A stretch of DNA of 64,000 nt, from the NCBI RefSeq assembly GCF_025264665.1, contig NZ_CP073697.1, forward strand, positions 1,798,001 through 1,862,000. Direction: 5' to 3'. The DNA is from Edaphobacter flagellatus (lineage in GTDB: Bacteria; Acidobacteriota; Terriglobia; Terriglobales; Acidobacteriaceae). A program made the translations under genes and the position numbers. Positions 17,675 to 26,920 of this stretch are shown piece by piece. Position 1 is the stretch's first letter; each line of letters begins with the position of its first letter. The notes under the pieces were generated by a model, which saw only the letters and a list, made by a program, of their open reading frames with translations, made no database searches and was not told the DNA's origin.

Positions 17675-19855
17675 ATGAACCGCCGTGACATGTTGAAGCT
17701 GTCAGCCCTGACCCTTGGAGCATCTGCAGTGAGTCCCTTGGCAATCGCGCAAAACGCAACACGCTATGCCAATGCGCTAACCGGGAATCGTGAATTAGCA
17801 GAATGGATTCATGGGAATCGCACGCTGATTGCAGAAGCATATAACCCACCCTTCTACCCCGCGTTGGATTACGTGCCTGCCAGAGGCGTAGAGATCGCGA
17901 AAGTGCTGAACTGCGACTCCATGCGGTATCCGGTGGCCTCATACGTTGCTTACTTCCCAACCAAATCGGGCTACCCGATCCATCCGGAGTTGAAGGGCGA
18001 CCCCATGAAGGAGCAGGTTGGTCTTCTGCGGGAAGCAGGAATGCATCCGATCGCCTATATCCCGTTCAATCACCCTTTCATGTTGCACGGGGAAAAGGTG
18101 GAAAGGTACGAAAACTGGAAGAGGCGGCGTCCTGACGGGTCTCCGATGGTCACGAAGCATTACGGCTTCAACCAGCTCGATGAAGGCTGCCTGAACTCAC
18201 CCATTCGCGAGATGATCGTTACGCTCGTCAAGGAGGTGCTGACGTACGGATTCGATGTCATGTACTTCGACGGCCCATATCAGGGCATGGACAACGCGAC
18301 AGAGTGGTGCTACTGCCAGTATTGCAAGACCGCCTACCGCAAACGCTTCGGACACGACATCCCAGTCCAGAAAGAGGCGTCTCTCGATCAACAGATCGAG
18401 TACGTGAACTGGATGCGCGAGGATGTATCGATATCGTTCTTTAAAGAAATACGCGACATGATCCGAAATACACAGGACGTGCCGGTATTGTTCAACAACT
18501 CCGGCCTGCTCTCGCGGGGAGATCAATGGCGAGCTCGTGCCATTCCCGAAGCGGATGGCTTCATGTACGAGGCGGCAGATACACCCGAAGAAAAATTCTT
18601 TAACCTGCAACTTGGAAAGTCTACTGGACGAACAACCTGGACGTATTTGGGCCACCATACACAGTACAACCGGGATCACATGAAGGATAAGAGCGTCCGC
18701 GGATGGTATAGCTATCCGATCGAAGGCGAGGAATTGCTCATGGATGGAGCTATTGCGACGGCCTCAAACGTTGGATGCGTTTACTGGAGTGTCGCTAGAT
18801 TTTTCTACGAGAAGGAGTCGCCGGTACATTTCAAGAGCGGTCAATATGTAAAAGGAATTTTTGATTTTCAAGAAGCGAATGACGGACTGCTTCGCTCTCT
18901 AACGACAAAACCTCAGGTAGGCATTCTTGTCAATGCAGAGGCGATGTCCTGGTACCGCAGCCCAAGTTTCGATCCGGGCACATTCAAAAATTATCATCAT
19001 GGCGCATTCGATTTGATGAAGGCGCTCTCCATTGATGCGGAACCGTTTCTCGACTGGCAAATGAATGGGGAGTCTCTCTTCCGCTATGCAGCCGTATACA
19101 TACCGAACGCTCCATGTCTCAGCGATGAACAATGCGATATGCTCCGCAACTATGTTGAAGGTGGCGGGAACCTGATCGCGACTCATCGTACCTCCATCGC
19201 GGACAAATATGGTCGCCCTCGCAAAGATTTTGGACTCGCCGATCTCTTTGGCGCTTCTCTGTTGAGTCCGGAGCCATGGGAATATCCCGACCTCTACCTC
19301 AAGCCTTCCAGCGGCGATCTAATTCCCCAGGATCCGCAAATCATGCGCGTAAAAAGAACCGACGGCGATGTGCTGGCTACCACCTGGAATCGAGGTCAGC
19401 GCAAGGATGAAGGTCCTGCGATCTTTCGCAAGAAGTTCGGTCGAGGACAATGCTTGTACATCGCTTCTGGTCTGGAAGCGGTTTACGAGGAAACACGTAT
19501 GAATCCTCTATTGGCATACCTTGGGTCCATCATGATGCCGATGCTGGAGGATGCTCAGCTTTACAAAATGGACTATCGGCCGGGGCTTATGGCGCACTAC
19601 ACGGAGGGCGCCGACAAAATTGTGCTCCACATCATCGCGAATATAGCAAATGACGATCCACATCAAAAGGTGCGCCACGCATATTGCTCAGTAGAGAATG
19701 TGCAGGTTCAGCTTCGGACGCCTCGCCCCATTCGCACGGCCTCACTTCTCCGAGCTGGCGAAGCGATCGAAGTTGGCGACCGCAAGGATGGCTGGACGAC
19801 CCTCACAGTGCCTCACGTTCATATCTATGAGGCCATTTTGATCGGTCTGGCCTGA
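17675..19855 (+). CDS. Tat-exported glycosidase-like protein
   Basis: The 726-residue protein starts with a twin-arginine signal (NRRDMLKLSALTLGASAV), ending around AIAQ. The body resembles clan-A-type TIM-barrel glycosidases linked to a GH42-like glutamine-amidotransferase-fold trimerisation domain: barrel at about residues 60-420 (DVMYFDGPYQGM, VLFNNSGLL), then QVGILVNAEAMSWYRSP and RNYVEGGGNLIATHRTS at about 430-520. I cannot assign a GH family or name the two acidic catalytic residues. The ATG at 17675 was chosen because the longer frame contains the promoter and operator. It leads an operon with an ExuT-like permease (10 bp gap) and a GH92 mannosidase. Confidence 0.75.
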   Translation: MNRRDMLKLSALTLGASAVSPLAIAQNATRYANALTGNRELAEWIHGNRTLIAEAYNPPFYPALDYVPARGVEIAKVLNCDSMRYPVASYVAYFPTKSGYPIHPELKGDPMKEQVGLLREAGMHPIAYIPFNHPFMLHGEKVERYENWKRRRPDGSPMVTKHYGFNQLDEGCLNSPIREMIVTLVKEVLTYGFDVMYFDGPYQGMDNATEWCYCQYCKTAYRKRFGHDIPVQKEASLDQQIEYVNWMREDVSISFFKEIRDMIRNTQDVPVLFNNSGLLSRGDQWRARAIPEADGFMYEAADTPEEKFFNLQLGKSTGRTTWTYLGHHTQYNRDHMKDKSVRGWYSYPIEGEELLMDGAIATASNVGCVYWSVARFFYEKESPVHFKSGQYVKGIFDFQEANDGLLRSLTTKPQVGILVNAEAMSWYRSPSFDPGTFKNYHHGAFDLMKALSIDAEPFLDWQMNGESLFRYAAVYIPNAPCLSDEQCDMLRNYVEGGGNLIATHRTSIADKYGRPRKDFGLADLFGASLLSPEPWEYPDLYLKPSSGDLIPQDPQIMRVKRTDGDVLATTWNRGQRKDEGPAIFRKKFGRGQCLYIASGLEAVYEETRMNPLLAYLGSIMMPMLEDAQLYKMDYRPGLMAHYTEGADKIVLHIIANIANDDPHQKVRHAYCSVENVQVQLRTPRPIRTASLLRAGEAIEVGDRKDGWTTLTVPHVHIYEAILIGLA

Positions 19856-19865
19856 GGGCGCGCCC

Positions 19866-21107
19866 ATGAACAAGCACCTTCGCTGGTGGATGCTCGGATT
19901 CGCGTTCACCGCGACCGTCATCAACTACCTCGACCGCCAGGCTCTTTCCGTCGCGGCCCCAGTACTGCGGGCTGAGTTTCACCTGAGAAGTCTCTCTTAT
20001 GCCCACATAGTGTTCGCCTTTCTGCTGGCTTACACATTGATGAACGGGATCTCCGGTCTGCTCATCGACCGCCTTGGTACAAAGATCGGGTACGGCCTGT
20101 TCGTCGCCTGGTGGTCGTTGAGTGCTCTGCTGCATTCCTTCGCGCAGGGGTCGACTTCACTCGGAATGTTTCGTTTTCTGCTCGGACTTGGAGAAGCCGG
20201 CAACTGGCCGGGAGCGGTAAAGATCGTAGCCGAGTGGTTCTCACCGAACGAACGGTCAACGGCTTCAGGGATCTTCAATAGCGGATCAGCTGTCGGCGCG
20301 ATTCTCGCCCCGCCGATCATCGCGTTCATGCTGCTTCACTATGGGTGGCGATCAGCCTTTGCTATTGTCGGCGCGGCAGGCTTCGTCTGGCTTGTGGCGT
20401 GGATCTTTCTCTATCGTTCCCCAGTCTCAGGCAAAGAGATACAGGCCACGCCCTTGCCGTACAAATCTCTATTGCGCTCCAGATTTGTCTGGACCTTTAC
20501 AATCTCCAAAATATTCTTCGATCCTGTCTGGTATTTTTACACCTTTTGGTTTCCCGAATACCTCAGTCATGGCCGCCACTTTGATATGGCATCTATCGGT
20601 CGATATGGCTGGATTCCTTTTTTTATTGCGGGTCTGGGCAGCGCGCTCGGCGGCCTGCTCTCTCGCGGGCTGCTGGCCTGCGGATCGACGATCACCGTTG
20701 CGCGCAAGACCGCTGTTTCCATTGCCGCAATCATGATGCTCGCGGCGATCCCTTCAGTGCTGGTGCAATCAGCTGTAACTTCTATCGCGCTGATCTCGCT
20801 GGCAATGGCCGGATATACAGCCGGGCTCGCCAACATGCTGGCGATGCCGGCAGACGTAGTGCCTCCAGACCGAGTAGCGTTTGTCTATGGCTTCGCCAGC
20901 ATGGGTTCCGGTTTCGGGGGAATGATCTTCACCCTTCTTACAGGGTGGCTAATCGATCACTATTCCTATGCGCCTGCGTTCTTTCTCTTTGGGCTAATCC
21001 CCATCGCATGTTCACTGATTCTGTGGCTTTGGATGGGATCGTTGGAGTCGCAGTCACATAGTACGGCCATCGGGTTAACAACCACGCCCTCCACCGAAAC
21101 AGCATGA
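19866..21107 (+). CDS. ExuT-like hexuronate permease (MFS, ACS branch)
   Basis: This 413-residue, 12-helix major facilitator transporter resembles the anion:cation symporter branch that includes ExuT and related hexuronate or galactonate carriers. Visible segments include ATVINYLDRQALSVAAPVLR in helix 1, RFLLGLGEAGNWPGAVKIVA in helix 4 and the following EWFSPNERSTASGIFNSGSA. Helix 4 with G-E-x-x-N-W-P-G is typical of the branch. It would import a uronic acid or related sugar acid, in line with the upstream unsaturated-uronyl hydrolase. It is 10 bp after the glycosidase-like gene and ends 26 bp before the GH92 start. Confidence 0.85.
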   Translation: MNKHLRWWMLGFAFTATVINYLDRQALSVAAPVLRAEFHLRSLSYAHIVFAFLLAYTLMNGISGLLIDRLGTKIGYGLFVAWWSLSALLHSFAQGSTSLGMFRFLLGLGEAGNWPGAVKIVAEWFSPNERSTASGIFNSGSAVGAILAPPIIAFMLLHYGWRSAFAIVGAAGFVWLVAWIFLYRSPVSGKEIQATPLPYKSLLRSRFVWTFTISKIFFDPVWYFYTFWFPEYLSHGRHFDMASIGRYGWIPFFIAGLGSALGGLLSRGLLACGSTITVARKTAVSIAAIMMLAAIPSVLVQSAVTSIALISLAMAGYTAGLANMLAMPADVVPPDRVAFVYGFASMGSGFGGMIFTLLTGWLIDHYSYAPAFFLFGLIPIACSLILWLWMGSLESQSHSTAIGLTTTPSTETA

Positions 21108-21133
21108 TCTCAAACTCAACTAAAGGGATATTT

Positions 21134-23380
21134 ATGCGCAAGATCGTCTGCCAGAGCTTCACCCGAAAACTCTCGTCGTGGGCCGGCAAGGGAGCAGTTC
21201 TGGCTTCATCATGCTTGTACATGACCTCACATTTGTTGGCTCAAGAGCCCTTTCAAGCAGTACAACTCGTCTCCGGCACCTCAAACTTCGGTCAGACCGC
21301 GCCAATGATCGGGATGCCGTTCGCAATGACCCATTGGGTACCGGAGACACGGGCCAACCAGGACAAATGCACCGCTCCTTACTACTACGACGACAAGAAG
21401 ATCAGCGGGTTTCGGGGCACCCATTGGCTAAGCGGTAGCTGTGCCATCGACTATGGCAGCGTCACAGTGATGCCCACCACAGGCCATCGTTTTGTATCAC
21501 CCAATGCGCGTGCCTCTACGTTTCGTCACGCTGCAGAGGTGATGAATCCTGCCTACTACTCTGTGATGCTTGACCGATACGACACAAAGGTAGAGCTCAC
21601 TGGTGGCACGCGAGCCGGGATGATGCGGGTAACGTTTCCCAGCGGCGAAGCGGGGCGCATCCTCATTGAACCCAACGCTCAGGAAAATGAAGGCTTCATT
21701 GAGATCCATCCAGAGAAGGGCGAGATCGTCGGCTACAATCCGGTGCATCGTTTCTATATTGGCAGAGGCTTGCCTGCCGGATTTAGCGGTTACTTCGTCG
21801 CCCGTTTCTCAGCTCCATTCACTGCTTCCGGAACCTGGTGTGGGCTCGAAATCATTCCTGCCGGTCGCGTTCAGAACGGCGGTTGCAATCGCCTCGGGGG
21901 ATATGCTGAATTTACCTCTTCGACCAAGCCCTTGCTCGTAAAAATCGGAACCTCCTTCACGAGCCTCGATGAGGCAGCACGGAACCTAGATGCAGAAGCA
22001 AGCGGCTGGGACTTCGAAGGCCTCGAAAAAAAGACAGAAGAGGCCTGGAAGAACCACCTAAACCAGATCGAGATCGAAGGCAGTTCTCCGGAACAACGCA
22101 GCATATTCTATACCGCCCTGTATCACTCGCTCCTCGTGCCGCGAATCTCCAGCGATGCCGACGGCACCTATAACGGCTTTGGCGGCGAAGGCAAACTCCA
22201 CAGGATGGAAAGGGGGGACTACTTCGACGACTACTCCACATGGGACACCTTCCGCGCTTTACATCCCTTATTGACAATTCTGGATCCTCGGCTCGAAGAA
22301 GAGATGGTGCGCTCACTGATCGCCAAAGGTGAACAGGGCGGCTATCTTCCGACCTTTCCGCTGCTCAATAACTACACAGCAGCCATGGTTGGCGATCATG
22401 CCGGAGCGATCATCTCCGACGCATACGTCAAAGGGTTACGAGACTTCGATACTCACAAAGCGTATTCATTGATGCTGCAGAATGCCACCCAGACACCGGC
22501 CGAGGAAAAATACAAACTGGGCCAGGGCCGACGCGCATTGCCTTCATACCTTAAATATGGGTATATTCCGCTCGAAGACCAGGTCTTTGACGCGTATCAC
22601 CGTCGCGAGCAGGTTTCACGCACACTCGAATACGCCTATGATGATTTTGCTTTCGCGCAAATGGCCAAAGATCTCGGTTCTCTAAAGGAATACGCAACTC
22701 TGATGGACCGCTCCGAGAATTGGAGAAATGTTTTCGATAAGAACGTCGGCTTTGTCCGCGGTCGCAAAGCTGATGGCGCCTGGATCGAGCCATTCGATCC
22801 CACGAAGCCTGCGACGTATGTGACAGAGGAGACGCCCTATGTGGCGACGTTTTTCGTACCGCAGAACATTCCCGGTTTAATCGAAGCAATGGGTGGTCAC
22901 CAGAAATTCATCTCCTCTCTCGATAGGCTATTTGAGAAAAAGTACTATGACCACGGCAACGAGCCTAGCCACCATATCGCCTATCTCTATGATTATGCCG
23001 GTGCGGCATACAAGACCCAGCATCAGATTCGGTCCATCTTGGCGACTGAGTACCACACTGGAGCGGCTGGCCTCTCCGGAAACGACGATGCAGGTCAGAT
23101 GTCAGCGTGGTATATCTTCAGCGCACTAGGGTTTTATCCCGTGACACCAGGCACCCCGTCCTATGTGATTGGCACTCCACTCTTTTCAAAAGCAATAATT
23201 CATCTTCCGAATGGCCGAATCTTCACGATTGTAGCGAAGCACCAGTCAGCGGCCAATGAATATATCCAGTCGAAGACTCTTAACGGTTTGCCTTTACGCG
23301 GCTTCACGCTATCCCATTCTGACATCGTTCATGGTGGTACGCTTACCTTCGAGATGGGGCCATCTCCGGCAAGAGAGTGA
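21134..23380 (+). CDS. Secreted GH92 alpha-mannosidase
   Basis: The 748-residue protein has a signal peptide and the two-domain GH92 layout: an N-terminal beta-sandwich to about 250 and an alpha/alpha barrel. Diagnostic stretches are GDYFDDYSTWDTFRALHPLL, the helix-rich middle, and GNDDAGQMSAWYIFSALGFY followed by PVTPGTPSYVIGTPLF. Known GH92 enzymes are calcium-dependent exo-alpha-mannosidases (mostly alpha-1,2) acting on N-glycans and mannans. I preferred the ATG at 21134, with AAGGGATAT just upstream, over the frame start at 21104 that overlaps the permease. It is the third gene of the operon and converges on the giant secreted unknown. Confidence 0.9.
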   Translation: MRKIVCQSFTRKLSSWAGKGAVLASSCLYMTSHLLAQEPFQAVQLVSGTSNFGQTAPMIGMPFAMTHWVPETRANQDKCTAPYYYDDKKISGFRGTHWLSGSCAIDYGSVTVMPTTGHRFVSPNARASTFRHAAEVMNPAYYSVMLDRYDTKVELTGGTRAGMMRVTFPSGEAGRILIEPNAQENEGFIEIHPEKGEIVGYNPVHRFYIGRGLPAGFSGYFVARFSAPFTASGTWCGLEIIPAGRVQNGGCNRLGGYAEFTSSTKPLLVKIGTSFTSLDEAARNLDAEASGWDFEGLEKKTEEAWKNHLNQIEIEGSSPEQRSIFYTALYHSLLVPRISSDADGTYNGFGGEGKLHRMERGDYFDDYSTWDTFRALHPLLTILDPRLEEEMVRSLIAKGEQGGYLPTFPLLNNYTAAMVGDHAGAIISDAYVKGLRDFDTHKAYSLMLQNATQTPAEEKYKLGQGRRALPSYLKYGYIPLEDQVFDAYHRREQVSRTLEYAYDDFAFAQMAKDLGSLKEYATLMDRSENWRNVFDKNVGFVRGRKADGAWIEPFDPTKPATYVTEETPYVATFFVPQNIPGLIEAMGGHQKFISSLDRLFEKKYYDHGNEPSHHIAYLYDYAGAAYKTQHQIRSILATEYHTGAAGLSGNDDAGQMSAWYIFSALGFYPVTPGTPSYVIGTPLFSKAIIHLPNGRIFTIVAKHQSAANEYIQSKTLNGLPLRGFTLSHSDIVHGGTLTFEMGPSPARE

Positions 23381-23382
23381 AT

Positions 23383-26010
23383 CTAGTTCATGCACCCGAA
23401 TTGAACGTTCACTGCATGACCTATAGGTGCGATGCCCAGGCTGATAGTGATACTCCTCCCCGGCGTTTTCTCACTGATATACGGCGGCAACATTGTGCCG
23501 ATGTTTTCCGGCGGAGAGATCCCTGTAACGTCGTACGTAAACCAGCACCCTGTCGACTCCTTGAAGGCGGTACTCTGAATCACTAACGACCTGCCTGACG
23601 CAGCTACCTGCACTTTCCCCGCAACAGATGAACCACACTGTGCCGGAGATGCTGTGCTGGTGCACGTGCTTTCCGTGGCATACGACCCGCTCTTTACTCC
23701 ACACGGAGATGCCAAGCTGTTACCAAAGGAATACGTGCAGTTAGGAGCACCACCGTCGGGCTGCGTCGCACCAGAGGTAATTGTCCATACGGCAGAGACG
23801 GGATTATAGGAGACGACATCGCCACCAGCCCGCGAATTGCGTGACTCCAGAAAGTTGAATCCCTTGGTATACGACGAACAGGGATGTGCGTGGCACCACA
23901 CATAGACGACAGCCGATCCCTGATTGTTGAACACCCTACCAAATGGGGGATCATCCATCACCAGCCCAGCGCTGAATGGACCGCGCAACCGATGGCCCAT
24001 TGGAGGATTGATCTGGGACCTGCCCGGTATCCAGGGTTGCGACTGCGGTGAGCCGGCATAGGCAACATTCTGGCTTAGGTTCGAAAAGAGTGATGCCTGA
24101 TCCGTACCAGTAAGCACTCCGCCCATGAAGTAAACGAGTCCTGTGTTGCCCGTCTGTGTCGCTGGGAAGAGAGTCCCAATCTGGTTGTAGCTGCCTTTTG
24201 TGTTTTGCAGATAGAAATGAGGCTGCTCTATTTGATCGTTCACTCTAAAGCTGCCGGATGATGGGTTGGTCCAGAAGGTGCCGTCTACGGAACCCTTTGA
24301 CGTATTGTAAACCTGCCACACTTTTGCAGACGGGTATATGTCATACGCATTTACAGGTGCCACTATCGCATTCACCGATGTGATGCCCGAACCTTGCGCA
24401 TCGACAATACAACTAGCAAGTGTTCCGCCCCGTATGCTCCCTATATGGATCGCAGGAGGTGAGACCCATGTACCTCGCAGCATGACTTGCGGAGGCGCTA
24501 TAGGATTTCCATAGCTATCCTTGGAATCTGAATAACCACTACCACCGTTCGCTGTGCATGCAGTAACCAGACCTTCAGAGACAGTCACCTCAACGATTCC
24601 TCCTAGTCCCATCTGAGAATAGGCACGCGTGACGTATGGTTCACCGGTTCCAGGCATGAATGAACGCCCCGCAAATAGCGTTACGACATCACCCAAGGAA
24701 TTCATGACGATCGGTTGCGCTAAGCGAACAACCGACTTCGCACCTGTGTTCGGCGCGGCGCGAATCCCGTTGGACTGCTGCGGGTCGAAACGGTCAGCCT
24801 CGTTTTCCCAGGCATATCCTGTCAGCCCTCCGGTAACGATCCAACTCTTCACCTGATGCGGCATTCGGATGATCGCAAATGTCAAATGCGTATTATCTGG
24901 AACTGCACTTACGAGCTCGCATTCGTAGTCATAATCGAAGATGCAGGCCACCTTGCCCGCCGAAAACGATGCCGATGACTCGACCGGAACGGTAACGTCC
25001 TTTTTGGGAAAGGTGTTCACCTCAGATGTTCCGTTACCAAGCGCGGTAAGTAGAATTGTTTTCGTTGAGACTCCATACTTTGCTTCCAGCGAGCATCCGC
25101 CACATGTAATCTCAATTGCCTTGGACTTCGTTTGATCGCCGCTTTGGACCCGAGCAACATACCCAATGTTGTATTTCTGAGTTAGATCAATCAATAATCG
25201 CCCTTCGCCCTGCGTGCCAGCATTCACGGCATTCTTCGTCACAATCTCAAGAGAACCGTCGATGCCTTTCTCTAGACGGTCTATATTGGCGCCAAACACA
25301 GCTCCGCCCTGGACGGCAATGTAGCGCATCGACTCGGTAGCCTCATCACCGTTAGCATTGGGGCCACCATAGCTGAATGTTTCAATTTGATGCCCGACGC
25401 AATCGCCGTTACCGTAACAACGCGCAAACTGCGCAATCTGACCAGTATCCTGCGTCTGCGTGTATTTGTATGAGTTCATCAGGAAAGTGTTGAAGTTTGT
25501 CTTATCGCCAAGGCCTGGCAGCAGATTCGTGAAGTTTCTCCCGCCCATATATGCCGCACTCATTAAGTGGAGGGCAGTCCCTCCCCAGGACTCCCGACGC
25601 TGCCCATATCCCGTATTGTTCATTACAAATTCTGGTGCACTGAGTTCGCCATTTTTCTCCGGGAAGGACCCGCTGAAGAGCCAATGAGGAACACCCCACC
25701 TCATGTCCAGAACGCCGGTAGTCCTCTCATTCATTTTGGGTCCTATCGGGCGAACAATTTTACCGCGATCAACAGGATAAAGGTTGAAAAGCCCACCGAA
25801 CGGTTGAGGCTCATCTTGCGAATAGCCGCCTGGGATATACGTGAAACACGGAACGGATTCCGATGCACAATAGCTGATTGCCTTCGCAATACCGTTTGGA
25901 CCAGTTGCAGTTCGCCAACCGTCCAAAGGAGTAGATGTTTGCGAAACTGAAGTCGATCCCGACAACGTGAGTGCGCTTGATAGCATCAACGAAACTACAA
26001 TTCGACCCAC
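23383..26010 (-). CDS. Large secreted protein of unknown function
   Basis: The protein of about 875 residues has a signal-like N terminus (IVVSLMLSSALTLSGSTSVS). I place the start at a GTG at 26010, preceded by GAGAGG; the frame stays open to 26130 but would then overlap the SDR gene. The body is rich in Gly, Ser, Thr and Asn with several Cys, and looks beta-structured (GGVVxxVTVSEGLVTACTANG, GTWVSPPAIHIGSIRGGTL). I recognise no catalytic family. The C-terminal third contains Cys-rich segments (TYSFGNSLASPCGVKSG). It may bind or cleave a polysaccharide, since it follows an operator-controlled SDR by 55 bp in the island. This is inference from position only. Confidence 0.7.
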   Translation of the reverse strand: MGRIVVSLMLSSALTLSGSTSVSQTSTPLDGWRTATGPNGIAKAISYCASESVPCFTYIPGGYSQDEPQPFGGLFNLYPVDRGKIVRPIGPKMNERTTGVLDMRWGVPHWLFSGSFPEKNGELSAPEFVMNNTGYGQRRESWGGTALHLMSAAYMGGRNFTNLLPGLGDKTNFNTFLMNSYKYTQTQDTGQIAQFARCYGNGDCVGHQIETFSYGGPNANGDEATESMRYIAVQGGAVFGANIDRLEKGIDGSLEIVTKNAVNAGTQGEGRLLIDLTQKYNIGYVARVQSGDQTKSKAIEITCGGCSLEAKYGVSTKTILLTALGNGTSEVNTFPKKDVTVPVESSASFSAGKVACIFDYDYECELVSAVPDNTHLTFAIIRMPHQVKSWIVTGGLTGYAWENEADRFDPQQSNGIRAAPNTGAKSVVRLAQPIVMNSLGDVVTLFAGRSFMPGTGEPYVTRAYSQMGLGGIVEVTVSEGLVTACTANGGSGYSDSKDSYGNPIAPPQVMLRGTWVSPPAIHIGSIRGGTLASCIVDAQGSGITSVNAIVAPVNAYDIYPSAKVWQVYNTSKGSVDGTFWTNPSSGSFRVNDQIEQPHFYLQNTKGSYNQIGTLFPATQTGNTGLVYFMGGVLTGTDQASLFSNLSQNVAYAGSPQSQPWIPGRSQINPPMGHRLRGPFSAGLVMDDPPFGRVFNNQGSAVVYVWCHAHPCSSYTKGFNFLESRNSRAGGDVVSYNPVSAVWTITSGATQPDGGAPNCTYSFGNSLASPCGVKSGSYATESTCTSTASPAQCGSSVAGKVQVAASGRSLVIQSTAFKESTGCWFTYDVTGISPPENIGTMLPPYISEKTPGRSITISLGIAPIGHAVNVQFGCMN

Positions 26011-26065
26011 AGCAACCTCTCGTTCTTCAAGTTCTCTGAAATAGCCAGGTCTATAGGTTGCTTTG

Positions 26066-26842
26066 CTATGCCATGAAAAACCCGCCGTTGACCTCAATGA
26101 CCTGCCCATGAACGAAGCTGGCCTCGTCACTGCATAGGAACATCACGACACCGGCAATCTCCGCACTTGTTCCCAATTTACCCGTGGGCGTCGCCGCGCG
26201 GACGGCATCCAACCCCTCGGTCGTCGAAAACGAATGATGATAGTTCGTCTCAATCGTCCCAGGAGATACAGCATTGACTCGGACACCAGCGGCAGCGAAC
26301 TCCTTTGCGAGCCCTTTTGTCATTGTCGAAACCCCTGCCTTCGCAGACGAATAAGCAAGTGCTCCCACACCTCCACCGAACCTTGCCGCCACCGAGGAGA
26401 TGTTGACGATAAATCCCCGCTTTTGCTCAATCATGTACGGAAGTACTGCCTTCGCAAGAAAAAACGAGCTCGTATAGTTCAGCATCATGACCTTGTCCCA
26501 CAACTCCTCCGTAAAATCCAGGACTCGTGTCCGTGCAATCAATGAGCCAGCATTATTCACGAGAATGTCAATCTTATGAGCGGCAGCAAACGCAGCTAGT
26601 TCTCTCATGCCCACCGCGGTCGCCAAGTCCGCTTGCACCACCTCCGTCAGAACACCGTGCGCAGCAGCACTTTGCGCCACCGCCTCAGCATCTTCGAGCT
26701 TTGAGTTAAAGTGCACAATGACATTCGCTCCCGCCTCCGCAAGTGCCTTAACGGTGGCTGCACCGATACCACTACTCGCTCCTGTCACAAGTGCTGTCAA
26801 TCCGTTCAGCGTTTTATCATTGCCGTTCACTTTGTTCTCCAT
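26066..26842 (-). CDS. FabG-like short-chain dehydrogenase
   Basis: This is a classical short-chain dehydrogenase of about 258 residues. The cofactor motif is TGASSGIG near residue 20, followed by DILVNNAGSL, NISSVAARFGGG, the catalytic YSSAK and the C-terminal VNGGFF. Relatives include 3-oxoacyl-ACP reductases and many sugar or polyol dehydrogenases. I prefer the ATG at 26842 to the TTG at 26848. The operator at 26854-26865 ends just 11 bp before this ATG, so the mRNA leader must be very short. Its location in the island suggests oxidation or reduction of a sugar-derived compound. Confidence 0.8.
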   Translation of the reverse strand: MENKVNGNDKTLNGLTALVTGASSGIGAATVKALAEAGANVIVHFNSKLEDAEAVAQSAAAHGVLTEVVQADLATAVGMRELAAFAAAHKIDILVNNAGSLIARTRVLDFTEELWDKVMMLNYTSSFFLAKAVLPYMIEQKRGFIVNISSVAARFGGGVGALAYSSAKAGVSTMTKGLAKEFAAAGVRVNAVSPGTIETNYHHSFSTTEGLDAVRAATPTGKLGTSAEIAGVVMFLCSDEASFVHGQVIEVNGGFFMA

Positions 26843-26853
26843 TTTCAATTATT

Positions 26854-26865
26854 GCAAGCGCTTCC
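26854..26865. promoter_or_regulatory. Asymmetric LacI-type operator before the SDR gene
   Basis: The plus strand reads GCAAGCGCTTCC; relative to the SDR gene this is GGAAGCGCTTGC, the same orientation as the tannase operator. A TTGACG and CTACAA pair with a 17-bp spacer lies directly upstream on the minus strand. Confidence 0.75.
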
Positions 26866-26920
26866 TATTTTTGTTGTAGCAGTAATCAGACGGCGGCGTC
26901 AATCACCGTCTGTATGTTGC

